A stretch of DNA of 36,284 bases from Discostella pseudostelligera (GCA_036940085.1 JALLBK010000188.1:1-36284); one strand, 5' to 3'; positions 1 to 12,159 are shown, counted from the first letter of the stretch. Numbers and translations: made by a program. Notes: generated by a model not told the origin, from the letters alone.

Positions 1-121
1 GCGGCACTCAACACAGCTGCCGACGATAACGATACGATACAGCTGCAACCTGCAACGTAGCATGCAGTAAGTAGTATCAATTGAGCTACTTATTCATGCC
101 CCCCATCATCTCAATCTAGAG

Positions 122-703
122 ATGATGGCTACGGTGGACGCAACATCGAACGATGATCATTCCAAATCACTCTCTTGGGATGGGTGGAACTCCAATATCA
201 AGTATTTTGGACTAGAATTGCAAATACCGTATGCACAATATCTGCTCGATGGAACAAAAAGTATTGAAACACGAGGATATCGTCTTCCTCATGCACTACT
301 ATCCAAACGGATCGATGTATTGGAATCGAGGAAAGGTGTGGATGGTGTAAGCTCTATACCCGATAGAGTGTTGTTGATGCCACGCACTTCTGTGGATGAT
401 GATGCTCTTCCGTCGACGGCGACGACGATGCTACATCGAAAGGGGTGGTGCACATTCACACACTGCTTTCGATACACAACTCGTGAACAGTTCGAGGCAG
501 ATGCACATAAACATCTCGTAGATGCTGCATCTGGATATGGATGGAATGATGCGCGGCCAATGTATGGATGGGTTGTTGGTAGTTATGGATTATATGACAA
601 TAACGACGACAAGGAGAAGAAGGAAGATGATGGTGTAGAATACATTGCTGAGCGACGGATGCGTTCCTTGTTTGAAATTATGGAGAATCGTCGATCAGAG
701 TGA
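122..703 (+). CDS. ASCH-domain protein
   Basis: Single-exon gene of 193 residues. Residues about 28-60 read as the start of an ASCH/PUA-like fold, with the pattern LELQIPYAQYLLDGTKSIETR followed by Y-R-L-P. A later block has GWCTF, then GYGW and MYGWVVG near residue 150, where the domain usually ends. ASCH domains are small beta-barrels thought to bind RNA or modified nucleotides; the exact substrate here is unknown. The C-terminal 40 residues are charged (Asp/Glu/Lys runs) and probably disordered. Two Met codons stand in tandem at 122 and 125, and either could start. The stop lies 67 bp from the end of the convergent transporter gene. I see no targeting signal, so cytosol or nucleus is likely. 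Confidence 0.75.
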   Translation: MMATVDATSNDDHSKSLSWDGWNSNIKYFGLELQIPYAQYLLDGTKSIETRGYRLPHALLSKRIDVLESRKGVDGVSSIPDRVLLMPRTSVDDDALPSTATTMLHRKGWCTFTHCFRYTTREQFEADAHKHLVDAASGYGWNDARPMYGWVVGSYGLYDNNDDKEKKEDDGVEYIAERRMRSLFEIMENRRSE

Positions 704-770
704 CTATTATGAATCCATGACTTTTTATTCAAATCAATGATAACACTATTCAACTACTTTAACCATTATA

Positions 771-2378
771 TCATTGGTATGGAGCCATCATACTTGCCGC
801 CTCTTGTGTCTCAGAATTTAGATCCAAATAGATATTCGCTTGATCAATATCATTCGAATCTTCCAGATTTTCACGCAACGTAGCTGCCAGCTCATTGGCT
901 TGCGAAACAGTACTGTTGGGATCCACGCATATATTAACATCGACTCGTACGATGACTGTATCCTGATAATGCACCGTCACCTTCTGCACCGACCGTACAT
1001 TGGGATTGGTGTTCAATATTTCACGAGCAGCCTCGCCTACCTCTGTGGCACTAATATGATGTTCTGCATTCGAACCTTCAATCGCCGTAAGGAGCGGACA
1101 GAACACTACATCCTCTCCAGTGGCCTTTAATTCCACATCGAGAATTCCACCCACCTCGGACAAAATTCGTACACGTATTCGCTCTTCAATAGCACGCATT
1201 GCCGATGCCGACAAGTCTGAGGGAACCTCCACTTCCACATCCACTAAAGCCGAGGATCCCACCTGCCGTGCTCGGACACGAGTGACTCGTCGAATGTCCG
1301 CATCGTCCGAGGCTACCATCTCGACATTTCTCACCAACTCCTCATCGGTCATGGCATCGGTAAGTTGTTTCACCGACTCACCCAAGATTTCCGCACCCGT
1401 CATGGCAATCATACCCGCCACCAATATCCCCGCGGCTGGATCCGCAGCCAAGAAACTAGGTACCGTCATGGCCAACCCGATCGATATCATTGCCAACACC
1501 GACGAGTAAGCATCCGATCGATGATGCCAAGCATTGGCAATCACCACTTGAGAATTCAGCTTCTCTCCCACCCGTTTGGTAATCCGATACAACCATTCTT
1601 TCGACACAATGGACATTCCTGCCATGACTAATGCCGGCCAGGTGGGCATCTCGACTAATTTCGCCGCGGCGACAATGCCCACCGATCGTTGCATGCTAAT
1701 GACCCGCAATAGCTTCATGTACGAGGAGACACCCACGCTCAATCCAGTTCCCAACAAGGTTAATGATAAAAATAATGATCCGACACTCTCAAACTTGCCA
1801 TGTCCATAGGGATGATCATCATCGGGTGGCAACCGTGCCACCTGTACTGCCCACAGGGTAACAAAGTCGGAAAAGAGATCACTTAATGAATGTCCAGCAT
1901 CGGCAATCAATGCCGAGGAATGACAAGATACGCCCACGACAAATTTGCCCGAACTTAATAGTATATTGACAATTATACCAAGGAAGGTCACTCGATCGGC
2001 GGCATTGTCATTTTTAAAGAAGTAGTCTGCCGACAAGGGCGTGCTATGTTTTAACCAGGAAAGTCGCCATCCATTCCCCTTGGACAATAGAGCCTTGATT
2101 TCATCACGGATGGAGTCGGAGATGGCAAGTATAGAAGAGGTTAAGACGAAGGCTCCTATGTCTGCCTTTGATAGTATTGTTAGTCCGCCACTTACGCCAC
2201 CACCAGCAGCAGCAGCAACACTGCCGACAACACCATGTTTGAGTACAGATTTATGTTTGAGTATGGGTGGAAGAAGGGTAATTAATGCCGCGAATAAGAT
2301 TCGGACGGTACGACGACCACAGATGCGGAGGAGTTTGCTACCCCACCCACCACCATTCTTTCCCTGGGAAATGGATGT

Positions 2379-2410
<32 letters not shown>

Positions 2411-2669
2411 GGTCATGGTGGTGATGGCTGTGGCTGTGACCCATGTGCATGGAGAGTGTCGTTGATGCACTAGTCCGAGGGGCTAAGCGATGTGATCTTG
2501 AGGACGGCAGGAAGCATGTTGATGAAGCCGTCCATGCTGCCCCTCTCCTGGCGCTTTGGCCGTGAACAAACGTACTCGGCCGCAGAATGTAGGAGGAGGA
2601 GGAGGAGAATCCGTGGGTGTGTAGAGGCAGACACAGACAGCCTACGGCGAGCAGCAGCAGCAGTACCAT
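771..2669 (-). CDS. Cation diffusion facilitator (CDF/MMT-type) metal transporter
   Basis: Single-exon gene of 632 residues. The N-terminus is a hydrophobic signal (about residues 1-20) ending HTHGF-SSSS, compatible with a diatom plastid or secretory presequence. A His-rich stretch (about 74-85) and a run of eleven Gln follow, a likely cytosolic metal-binding or flexible segment. The CDF core has ADAGHSLSDLFSD in TM2 (H-x3-D), DDDHPYGHGKFESVGSL after it, and HHRSDAYSS in TM5 (H-x3-D), the metal site of Zn/Fe-type exporters. About 190 residues after the last helix look like two tandem ferredoxin-like dimerisation domains, one more than usual. Substrate (Zn, Fe or Mn) cannot be settled from sequence. 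It is divergent from the nucleoporin gene and convergent with the ASCH gene. Confidence 0.9.
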
Positions 2670-2862
2670 TCCGTACCCGTACGAAGACGTCGCGGTTCGG
2701 GCCGACGCAGCCGCCGACGCAGCAAAGGCAGATGGGCCTCTCTGGGACTGCGACTGAGGTATTCAGTATCTCCGTTTAGGATAGGGAGCTCGCAATGCTA
2801 TGGCGATATCATCCACTGCCATTATTGATTGGGTGCATCGATTCATCGCCATCGTTGTTTGG

Positions 2863-2896
<34 letters not shown>

Positions 2897-3136
2897 TGTT
2901 GTTGTTGTTGTTGTTGCAGCAGCAGCTGCATGCCATCGGTGCGCCATGTTCTCATTGAATGACAGCTGCAATGATTTTTGGCGGGAGATCCGAGGACTCG
3001 ACTACAAGGACTTCCACGTGGACTCACTGTCCCTCTGTCGTCTGTCCATTGACGGTGACTCTCCATGATGATGTGAAACTATGTGAAACACTCAAACCTC
3101 CAAAACCATGGCAGCCGCCGCAGCCGCAGCAACACC
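2670..3136. promoter_or_regulatory. Divergent promoter between the CDF and nucleoporin genes
   Basis: This 467-bp interval separates two divergent start codons. It carries GTT/GTG-rich simple sequence (about 2862-2920), an E2F-like TTTTTGGCGGGAG at 2975-2987 and a G-box CCACGTGG at 3014-3021. Short upstream reading frames occur on the plus strand, including one at 2947-3068. No TATA box stands out. Motif roles are inferred from resemblance to known E2F and bHLH/bZIP sites. Confidence 0.5.
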
Positions 3137-3140
3137 ATGA
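3108..3140 (+). other. Upstream ORF overlapping the nucleoporin start
   Basis: A ten-codon frame encodes Met, seven Ala, Thr and Pro. Its ATG has a near-ideal context (AAAACCATGGC). Its TGA (3138-3140) overlaps the main ATG at 3137, so the sequence reads ATGATG. This is a plausible translational control element, provided the transcript starts upstream of it, which I cannot see. Confidence 0.4.
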
Positions 3141-6100
3141 TGTCCTCGTCGGCGGCACCCCTCCCCTCCACCATGGGTGGCTCTGTCAACAACTCATCCA
3201 GCAGCAATGCCAGCAGCAACGATCCGTATCTAACCGATGATTTCCATCCATTGGCCTTAGCCTCCTCCGAGATACTATCGGCATTGCGTGCCGATGAGTG
3301 TGCTCCCGATGGGGATTTGTACCGTCGACTAATCTCATCCAGTCGAGCGGGAGCGCATCGATATCATGTGGTCAAGGGGGAGGATGGAGGTGGAGAGATT
3401 GGCACGGGTGGTGGTGGTCTGGGATCACCGACTGCTCCTGGCGCTTCTGCTTCATCGTCATCATCTGGAATTGGCGGTATTGGTGGTGGTGGAGGCGGCA
3501 TGGGCATGGGGGGCATTGGGAGGGGACAGCAGCAGCATGGTCGCCCGACATCACCCAGGGGGGGTGGTGGTATTGGCTCACCCTTGGGCAGCATGCTGCG
3601 TGGAAGTCGTTCCACCGCCAGTACTACACCATCATCTACTACTAACACTACTGCTGACCCCAAACCCACCGCGGCATCAATAGTTACCTCACCACCCACC
3701 TCCTATCTACGCCATGAAAAGTCCCTCCCCCTACCCAATCATCTATCCATCGAAGCCAAGAAGGCTCAATTATCTTCCATGATGGGATTATTGCCCGAGG
3801 CACATTTAGTTTGGTTGAGTGCTGATGAGAAGTTGTTCCTATGGAATTATCATGCCAGTACTACTTCTGCTGCTACTACTACTTCCTTTCTGGATGCACC
3901 AACAACAACTACTACTACTACTGCTACTTCTACAAATGGCCATGACAATAAGCAAGATTATGTCGCGTACACTGTACCATCCGGACAATGCATCGTATCC
4001 GTTGGCCTTATTCGTCCACAACCAAATGTAGTCTTCCATCCTACATTGCCGGTGGAATGGATTGTGGTGGTGACCACACCTGAGGAGGTGATATTATGTG
4101 CTTTGATCAAGGAAGATTTGAGTATGAAGGATGTGTACGCTAATGAAGAGGATGGAATGGTGAGGAGGAGAGATGGTGGAGGAAGTAGCTTTCGGCATGG
4201 TAGTAGCTCTTCAACACTCCGTCTCATCCCCACGCGATACATCTTACCTACCGATTCTATACCAATCATGTCCATATCTGGAACGTCAGGAGGACGGATA
4301 TTCCTTGGGGGATATGATGGAAATTTGTATGAAATGATGTATGACGGTCAATCATCACAACCACCAACACCACTACAGGGTAGAAAATATCAGTATGGTA
4401 GTAATGCACTCGAGGTGGCAATTGATGATTACTTTGATGGACGGGGAGTGTTCACCCTTAGTGATGGTGGGAAGAAGAAAGATAATTCCTTGTTGTCATT
4501 ATCGGGAGCGCTGTCGGGGGGTAAACGAGTGTTGTCAGCATTGACCTTTGGCTCTCTCGACAATGAGGATTATGGCGCTGTACGCTCGCAAAAATGTCGG
4601 AAAGTCAACCATTCATCGTCGGCATCCTCATTCGTGTCATCGGTAGTGCCAGGAGCCATCATACGTGTCGCATCTGGAATTTTTGGTTCGAGCATGCATG
4701 CGGTTGCGAAGGAGGCAGGACCGATTGTCAACATGGTTGTGGACGAAGAACGATACTGCTTGTACACGTTGGGTGCAAAAGGTATCATTTGCTCGTATGA
4801 TATCTCGCCCTTATCTGGAGAGAGTGGCAGTACTTTTGGTGTGCATGGCAACAATGCACCCCGGCTAGCATCGGTCTTTGACTCCATCGCCTCTGCCAAA
4901 ATATACTTGGATTCGGTATCACGCGGACGGATGTATCCACCATCGACATCTCAAAGTGTAGCAATGGGCACAATCACTTTTCCGGGTGGAGAAGCGTCTG
5001 CACAGGCGGGTGTGGGTGGGATGGAGGGTGCTCGAGAAATATTGAAGCGGCACGAGTGGGAGGGACGAGTAATGAAAGCCACCGCAGCTTCCCACGGCAG
5101 TACTGGTGGAGCTGGAATGAGAGGTGTTCGGGATCAGCTGAATGCGTCCAATACGGCGGGGATACTCCATCCAGTGTCGATCCATCTAGTACCTACGACG
5201 GAATCCAAGTCTCTAACATTGGTGGCCATCACGGGCGGTGGGCTGCGATATTATCTATCCTCCCTGTCGTCGTCGTACATCACTTCAGCGCAGACTGGGC
5301 GGGGTGGTTTCGATTATGGAACACGCGGTGTCACGACGGGTTCCAAGTACATGGACCCACGGTTGGCAAGAATGAGACCGGCTGCAAAAATGACCTTCTG
5401 CCACATTAGGGCACCTCCTCCGTACACGTCTACTGACGGAAATGATGGGTTTCGTTTTGAGTTGGCACCATCGGCTGTGAATCTGTTCTCTGGTGGTGCT
5501 GGTATCGGTGGTCTACCCCCTGGAATTCATAGCGTTGCTGGAAATGCTGCCGGGGACGTGGTTAAGGGGAGCTATGGCAATGGTGTATTTGTTCTTGCGT
5601 TGGACGTGGAGAAGAAGAAATCAAGCAGGAAACCAACAGTATTGGGAGATGTCATTGTTGTTGCCATGCCTGATTTTGCAGCCAGAGCCTCCACCCCGAC
5701 GAACTCCAGCTCGGTTTCTGGTAGTCAAACGACTGTGGGAAATTCATCCCCTTCAGTTTCATTGACTGTTACTCAAGCCATACCCGGTGGGATCAGTGAA
5801 GCCATTCTTCTACCCATGGCCGGACTTGGAGGAACCTCCACCCCCGCCCTTCCTGGTGGACGAACGTTCGACATATCCACCAAGGCAGGAAATACTAAGT
5901 CATCGGTAGTGAGCCTGTTCATGAACTCGGAAACGCCTTCAGACGGCGAACTTCAGGTTGGATTGATGCCCTCCTTCTTCCCACCAAAGAAGGTGATCAA
6001 GAGTTCATCTTCTTCATCCTCTGCAATTACTGTCTCGATTGACGGACGACGCGGTATGATATCTTCTGCTTTAGCTGCCCTTGCGCAATATCTTCGTAGT

Positions 6101-9100
6101 GGACAGGGAGTATGCAATCTAGTTGGAACAGTTTCGCAAGGGACTGCTGGATTGGGTCCTTCCTTGACATATCGAGTTTCGCGAAGGCATGGATGCAACC
6201 CGGTTGGATATAGTAATTCTGCCGGAGAAATTTTGTCCTTGTCATCCAGGGCCACTCGGGCTGACACCGCAGCTTCTACCAAGTCGGCACGATTGCCGTC
6301 ATGGCTACTGCATCCATCTCCCGCACCATTGAATTCTCTAGCATCGCAACATCTCATGAACTACTCCGCCGGCACAACATCACCCCAAAGTGTACTGATC
6401 CTGAACTCAGGAGGGTTACACTTCTTTTCTAACTGTACCTTACTGAGCAACCTTGCCAATGCATTACTCCGTGCATCAAACATCAAAATGGATGGGATGG
6501 TGAAAAACTTTTTCGCAAGTTATGGTTATGCTGATGGATGCGCAATTTGCTTTGCATTGGCTACGAGCAGTTCGAGTAGTGAGGTCTTGAGGAATAAGGC
6601 AGAGACTGCTGCGCTGAATTATGCTCATCGACCATTGATGAAGCTTACTGGGCCGTCTGCTGGAGATGGGATGGATCCTATCACATCGTACACATTCCAA
6701 CCGTCTTCTTTGTACGAGGGATTAGTTAAGTTTTCTTCGAGATTACTGCGGCCATTTTGGTATAAGCCCGCTGTGGTCGTGACAGAGGGACGTCCCATTC
6801 TTAGCAAATCAATGTTTGCCAACTACTATGCTTCCCTCCCCGCAAAGGTGGAGCTGTTGCTGGATGAAGCGACGCTTGAGACGATAAGCCGTCCGTTGGT
6901 TCTTCTCCAGAATTTGATGAGAAAGACTTTTCTGCCTGCGGTGCAATCGATTCCGGGAGGTTCGACCAATGATAACGCTGATGATGCCATTGATGTGGAT
7001 GAGAGGGGAAGCAATCAGAATTTTACAGATGGTGGCCTCATCACTCGTGCGATGCAGAATCAATCTCGAGCTGCCGCCGCAGCACAGAGGGCGAACTCGT
7101 CGCAGTACGCCACTCCCGAGGAACTTCGAACGACCGCGCGTCTTACCGAGGAACGTAACATGCACTCTCTCTACAGACTTTTGAGTCGCTGCGTTCACTT
7201 GCTAAATTTGCTCTCATGCCTTCGACGCGCCCATGAAACCCCCGCTCTACCCGAGGTACAGTGGGGTCTGCTGCACGGATTGACATTTTATCAATTGGTT
7301 ACAAGCCAAGAGGGCCATCAACGCATTGAAACATTGTTGAATTACCTCGTCAGTCAGGGAGACAAGTCTTCACTAAATGGACTGTCGCCAGATGGAGACT
7401 TGCTTGCTGAGACATTGTCACGTCATTGTTATCTCTTCTTTTCGTCGGCATCAAGGCTTACGTATCTTGGATTTAGATCCGCCAATGATGCCCTCTCCCG
7501 TCCATCCACCTCCCCCCAACGTGTTGCTTTGTCGAATCAGGCAGCGGCTTACCTCCGTGCTGCCTCTCGGCATTGGTACACACCGGCATTGGTTGCTGGT
7601 CGATTCGTTTCGAAAAATGAAGATCAAAGCTGGGACGAAGTAGCAACGAATGCGAAGGAGGCAGGGAGCCCACTTGCACTTGCTGCCGACATCTTGATGC
7701 AGTTGGGCAACGTCCATGGATTGGTAGATGTGTGTTTGATATGCGCTGCGAACTTTGGCGGGTCGAAGGTTCCGCGTGACGAACGGAAAGAACTTGGTGA
7801 AGATGTAGTCCAGACGATGCTCGGTTGGGAAAGGGGGTTGTATCACAGACCTCGTGCAGAAGCTGGGAATGATACAGATGTTAGGTCTGCTGGCACTCAA
7901 GCTATTGTGTCAGGTATTGACGTTACTGCGGCTGATGCACTGCAGGTTTGTCACAGCATTATATTCCACTACGTATCTAAACTTGTGGGTGAAGCGGGTG
8001 AATCAAATCAACGATTGGCGAACGAATTGGTAGGGGCTTGTGCTGCATCCTCCGACCTCAAGTTTGTCCACTCGCTGTACGAACACCTACTGGCAACTAA
8101 TAATGCCGAGGCGGCGCTGAGAATCGATAACCCCTCCATTGAGAATTGGCTCCTGAATGAAAAGAAAGAAGTCAATTTAGTGTGGAAATATTACACCCTC
8201 CACGGACGAAACGTGCTGGCTGGAGATATCATGTGGAAGCAAGCCTTGAATTCGGAGGACAAGGTTCCGTTAGATCAAAGAATTGAGTGTCTAACCAGGG
8301 CTGCAAATTCTTATTCATCGGCAGTGGGTACCGGCGGAGGTCTCTCTGGTCGTAGAATGGGTCGGGCGTTACAAGAGGAGCAAGTGACGGTTGAGATGTT
8401 GCAGTCTCGGAATGCCCAAATTCGGGAACAACTTGAGGTTGCCACCATTCAAAAACTGATACTGACCACTATTATCCAATCACAGGATGTAAATTTGGAT
8501 GCTGCGAAAATGGATGCACTGTCCTTTACCCTGATGAATGTCTCTGAGCTATACAACGAATTTGCATGTCCGCTCAATCTCTTCAACGTTTGCCTTCTCA
8601 TTTTGGAGACTTGCCGGCACAATGATTACGATAGCATCCGTACGCTTTGGAAGAGCATTATTTGTGAAGAGATACTACCGTGTCAGACGAATTCTGAGGC
8701 AGTGGTTGACTTCTTGTCGAGGCTTAAGCATGGGAGCATGCTTGAAGAGGAAACAATTTTCTATGGTGTTGAGTCGTCAAATAATGTGCAACAGTTTGAG
8801 AATGGAGAATGGATTACTCGCCTTCGGAACCGAGTCACTGCATTGGGGAAAGAGCTGCATGGAAAAGGTGCTGATTACACATTTCCATTAGATCTGATCG
8901 TGATGGAACTTGAAGGTAGGATGAAGGGCAGTGTGTGCATTTAGGACTATTTGGAATCTCGCTCACTTCCTCTCTCTTCACCTTTGCATGATTATTTTGC
9001 GCGTAGGCCTTCGTCAAACTTACGACCGAGCTCGTGGCGAGGATAACATCTCTTTGCCATGGCCAGCTCAGACTGTGTTAGAGGTTGGGGTTCCGTTTTA

Positions 9101-9630
9101 TTTGTTGCTTGCGTCCTATGATATTCAATTGCTTGAAAGCAGCTCTGTTGGAGGCATTGACGCTACAATGCGGTAGGTTATGATCGTCTCAGTAATGCTT
9201 TATTGGTACTCCTTGCCTTCAGACATCTCCCTCTCACTGTGTTGCCAACCTATTCTAAAACACAGTCTGAAGTGGCTTGTCAGCATAAGTGAGTTGCTCG
9301 AGTTGTGGGTCAACGCAGCACTGGCATCCTATGATAACCCGTCGTTGGTAGGAACGAGCGACATCAGACAGAGTGAAAGTGCATCAGCCGAGGTTAGTTA
9401 TTCTTCTGCCAAATTTATCTCCTTCCATTTACCATATTCACCGCTGTTTCACTCCCTGTACGTTTTATGATCATGACTATCAGTTGTCTCGAGCGATCAA
9501 CACTGGTCTGCTTGGGCGGATTCACCACTACAAGTCAACTCTCCAAACTTTTGTTCGAGACAATATAATATCATCTGTGGAGGAACGATTCTCAAAGGTT
9601 GAGGACACTATCCGGAATGAATTTTGCTAA
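3137..9630 (+). CDS. Nup155/Nup170-type nucleoporin (inner-ring scaffold)
   Basis: Exons 3137-8915, 9007-9172, 9266-9392 and 9484-9630 give about 2,072 residues. All three introns are GT-AG (91, 93 and 91 bp) and each junction keeps the frame. The beta-propeller shows GRIFLGGYDGNLYEM and KCRKVNHSSS (near residue 485), both diagnostic of the Nup155 family. The alpha-solenoid shows LLNYLVSQGDKSSL and FYQLVTSQEG. The spliced end gives WPAQTVLEVGVPFYLLLASYD, matching the family C-terminus. Nup155 proteins form the inner ring of the nuclear pore and contact membrane and other scaffold nucleoporins. At about 2,070 residues it is far longer than the roughly 1,400-1,500 usual, through Ser/Gly/Thr-rich insertions, chiefly in the first 300 residues. 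The frame is open upstream to 3083 without an ATG, so 3137 is the best start. Confidence 0.92.
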
Positions 9631-9772
9631 TCTTGTTATTTACAACTTTATCTGAAAATCTCTATCGCAGCGCAATTAATACAACTAAAAGTACAATTCC
9701 ATTCAAATAACGACAAATTGACACACGTATACATGAGACAAATTGGACATGAACGCATCATAATAATTCCAT

Positions 9773-10252
9773 CTATCGACTCCCATAACATTGACACGGA
9801 ACCAACATGCCAACCTTGAATTTTCTCCATTCCTTCTGTGCGCGCTTTGAGTGAAACCGAAGGTCGTCGGTGCAATCTACGGCGCCACCCGACTTTCTAA
9901 GTATTGCTGTCATGCCGCCGGGATGACTTTGAATGTAGGGAGTAGCATCATAAATTGTATTTCCAACCAGAATCCAAGCCGAGGTGGGTGTGTTGTGTCT
10001 CCGAAGCTGACACATGGTGTAAGTTCTTATTCGCGCATTGTCGTGGTAAGAGTCCGAATTGGGACATATTATTGACAGAGCATCCGTAAACCAACTTCTA
10101 CCTGGCTCTGAATATTGAAGGTGCAACGCATTACGTGTCTTTTGACAATAGACACATGAATCGACAGAGTCGCATGTATCACTGCAATAATGACAAGCCA
10201 CGCATTCTTCGAGCTCATCGCATGGAGAGGCGATGAGGACAGAGGGCGACAT
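9773..10252 (-). CDS. Cytochrome b5-like heme protein with Cys-rich N-terminus
   Basis: Frame of 159 residues from the ATG at 10252. Residues about 93-150 form a cytochrome b5 fold: [15 protein letters not shown], then SHPGG with heme ligand His110, then RFHSKRA with the second ligand His134, then the closing FKVGML. The first 40 residues hold Cys11, 17, 20, 23, 27, 33 and 36, a spacing that suggests a zinc or iron-sulfur site fused before the heme domain. There is no membrane anchor, so a soluble electron carrier is likely, with partner unknown. The frame stays open upstream, but without an ATG. A pyrimidine-rich tract ending CCGCAG lies just before the start, so an upstream exon or 5'UTR intron is possible. 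It is convergent with the nucleoporin gene (142 bp). Confidence 0.75.
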   Translation of the reverse strand: MSPSVLIASPCDELEECVACHYCSDTCDSVDSCVYCQKTRNALHLQYSEPGRSWFTDALSIICPNSDSYHDNARIRTYTMCQLRRHNTPTSAWILVGNTIYDATPYIQSHPGGMTAILRKSGGAVDCTDDLRFHSKRAQKEWRKFKVGMLVPCQCYGSR

Positions 10253-10870
10253 TTCCTGCGGAAGAAGAATTGAAATCCCAAACCGCAAACCGTAACACGC
10301 AACCCGTCGTCCGATTTATAACAATGAGACTGAGAGCTTGCCTGATGAATTTCTCTCCAGAGATCAGTAGGAGGACTGGATTGCAATTGTCATTGCGAGG
10401 AAGAGACTCAAAGAGTAAATAATGCAATCGTATTCTTGCGGCTCAGCAGCAGCGGCATTGTATTTTTTCCTCGTATGGTATCTGTATCTACCTCGATGTC
10501 CATGGCCATGCATGGGTGATGACCTGTGATGACACGTGTATCTAGGAGCTTCTGGGAGCGCCATGGCGGCCAACAAAAAACAAAGTGAAGGTTGTTGAAG
10601 CCGAAGCCTGCGCCTGCATGCGTGTTCGCGTTGGACGCGTGTCAAAATGAGAAGGGCACGCGCCCCAACTTCCACTCCCCTCGCTTGGAAAAATATGAGG
10701 AGGAGGAGATGAATGGATTTGAGCCTTTCCACGTGGCAAAGATTTGGAAGCAGAATTGGCGGGAGACATGAAGAAGAACAAGGTCTCGAGCATTCGAGAG
10801 TTGTACGTAGGACGTAAATTCCACGTGCGTTAGGTATATAGAAGATTGTACGTACCAGAATAGGTACATA
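10253..10870. promoter_or_regulatory. Upstream region of the cytochrome b5-like gene
   Basis: No gene is seen in these 618 bp. It holds a G-box CCACGTGG at 10729-10736 and an E2F-like TTGGCGGGAGA at 10756-10766, and it ends at the TA duplicated by the transposon. Before that insertion it probably formed one divergent promoter with the Mini-RNase III gene. Confidence 0.4.
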
Positions 10871-10900
10871 CTCCCTCTGTCCCGAAGAAAATCGTGAAAA
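10871..10900 (+). repeat. Left terminal inverted repeat of the mariner-like element
   Basis: Thirty bases identical to the reverse complement of 12283-12312, preceded by the TA duplication at 10869-10870. Confidence 0.95.
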
Positions 10901-11332
10901 ATTTTCAAATCTTCGGATTAAGGGCTACACTAACTTAATTTTGACGTTTGAGAGCTTGTTGGAAAGCTCTGAAAAAGACGCTTCTGCCCATATACAGTTT
11001 TCCTATTATCAAACTATCAGATCACATTCAATTTTTGACTTAACCCTAATCTGTGCCAATGTACCAGCCTCGTATGTAGATTCGAGAAAGAAAAATAATG
11101 GCGCGAACTCGGAGTTGACGCAGAATTGAACTCCAGAGAAGTTAAAAACAAGGTGAAGCGAACCAGCACAAACAACAAACACACCCATCACCATCACCAT
11201 CACCTCCTTCTGACATGAACCAATGACGAATTCATTATCCCTCCGATCGGCCAATGAGAACCACCATGTCAGCAAAGGAAGGAAAGCAAGCGGTGAAGCG
11301 CGCACTAATCGTAGGTGTGCTACGCCAATACA

Positions 11333-12073
11333 TTGCACCTTGTGGGACGCGTTTGAGGCAGCATGCAATGAAATGAAGTCTGCATCAAAGTTTGGACTAC
11401 TGCCCAAATGGTAATGAATGAAATACTTCTTGCAAATGGTAACAACAACTACAAGCTGCCACATGCGGGGAAAGATAAGATCATCCGTGAACTCGGTAAG
11501 CAGATCCCAATGCGATTGCCCTGCACTGCTCTATCATCAAAATCCCCGTTGAATGGAGCAGCCATCAAGTCTGCTATGATGGCTGATGGTGAGTACGCTG
11601 CCCAATTTTTGGATATATATTTCACCGCGATATTGTTGAATTGTGAATTGCTGATTGTTGAATTATTCCCTGATGATTGTTGAATTATTCCCTGATTATT
11701 GTTTTCAGAAGTCATCATCCCTCGGAACCGTAGGCATTTGCGTACAGACAATGATATTTCTCCTACCGACGTTAACTATCATTCTGACAAAGATGACGAT
11801 ATGGAATTAGACAGCGTCGTTGCAGATCTTATGGACCACGATGGTTTTATCGACGACGGGGCCGAAGGTGATAGAGTAGTTGAAGAAGCGGGCGATGACG
11901 GCGATGTTGCAGATCTTACTGATGCATTCGATATGGCTGATTTCTTTGAGGGCTTCGAGGCTAATATTGAATGGGGTGGGTATGAATACGACCATGTTGT
12001 AGACGAGGATGGCGTCGAGGGCGATGTCGATGTCGAGGACAATGAGGGTGATGATGATGTTATGGAATATTAA
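11333..12073 (+). pseudogene. C-terminal remnant of a mariner-like transposase
   Basis: The piece from 11408 reads MVMNEILLANGNNNYKLPH, the C-terminal signature of plant-type mariner transposases (MxEIxxxxGxNxYxxPHxxK). Just upstream, LWDAFEAACNEMKSASK continues the family in a frame one base off; the shift is at about 11390. A GT-AG intron (11589-11708) then joins to an acidic, Asp/Glu-rich tail of about 120 residues ending at 12073. No DDE catalytic segment exists between the left repeat and here, so the gene is truncated and frameshifted. The acidic tail is not usual for plant copies and may be a lineage-specific extension. Confidence 0.75.
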
Positions 12074-12147
12074 TATTATTTGATGATTGTCAATGAGGGC
12101 TGATGAGAGGTGTGTGCGTGTGTTTTTAACTTGGGCAGGAGGAAGGT

Positions 12148-12159
12148 TTGGCGGGAAGG
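12148..12159 (+). promoter_or_regulatory. E2F-like motif carried inside the transposon
   Basis: TTTGGCGGGAAG lies 154 bp inside the right end of the element, so the insertion brought a GGCGGGA site to about 360 bp upstream of the Mini-RNase III start. Its function is unknown. Confidence 0.3.

Noticed and set aside
2041..2424. Plus-strand open frame with a poly-Cys end
   Set aside because: Antisense to the CDF gene; the Cys run is the opposite-strand reading of the poly-Gln repeat.
2809..3066. Minus-strand Gln/His-rich open frame in the divergent promoter
   Set aside because: Mostly simple repeat; no sign that it belongs to the CDF gene, which has its own ATG and signal peptide.
8916..8944. 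Ending the nucleoporin at the stop at 8944
   Set aside because: A GT-AG intron at 8916-9006 leads into sequence that matches the Nup155 C-terminus.
11009..11464. Minus-strand open frame of 151 codons inside the transposon
   Set aside because: Antisense to the transposase remnant, hydrophobic and repetitive, with no family resemblance.
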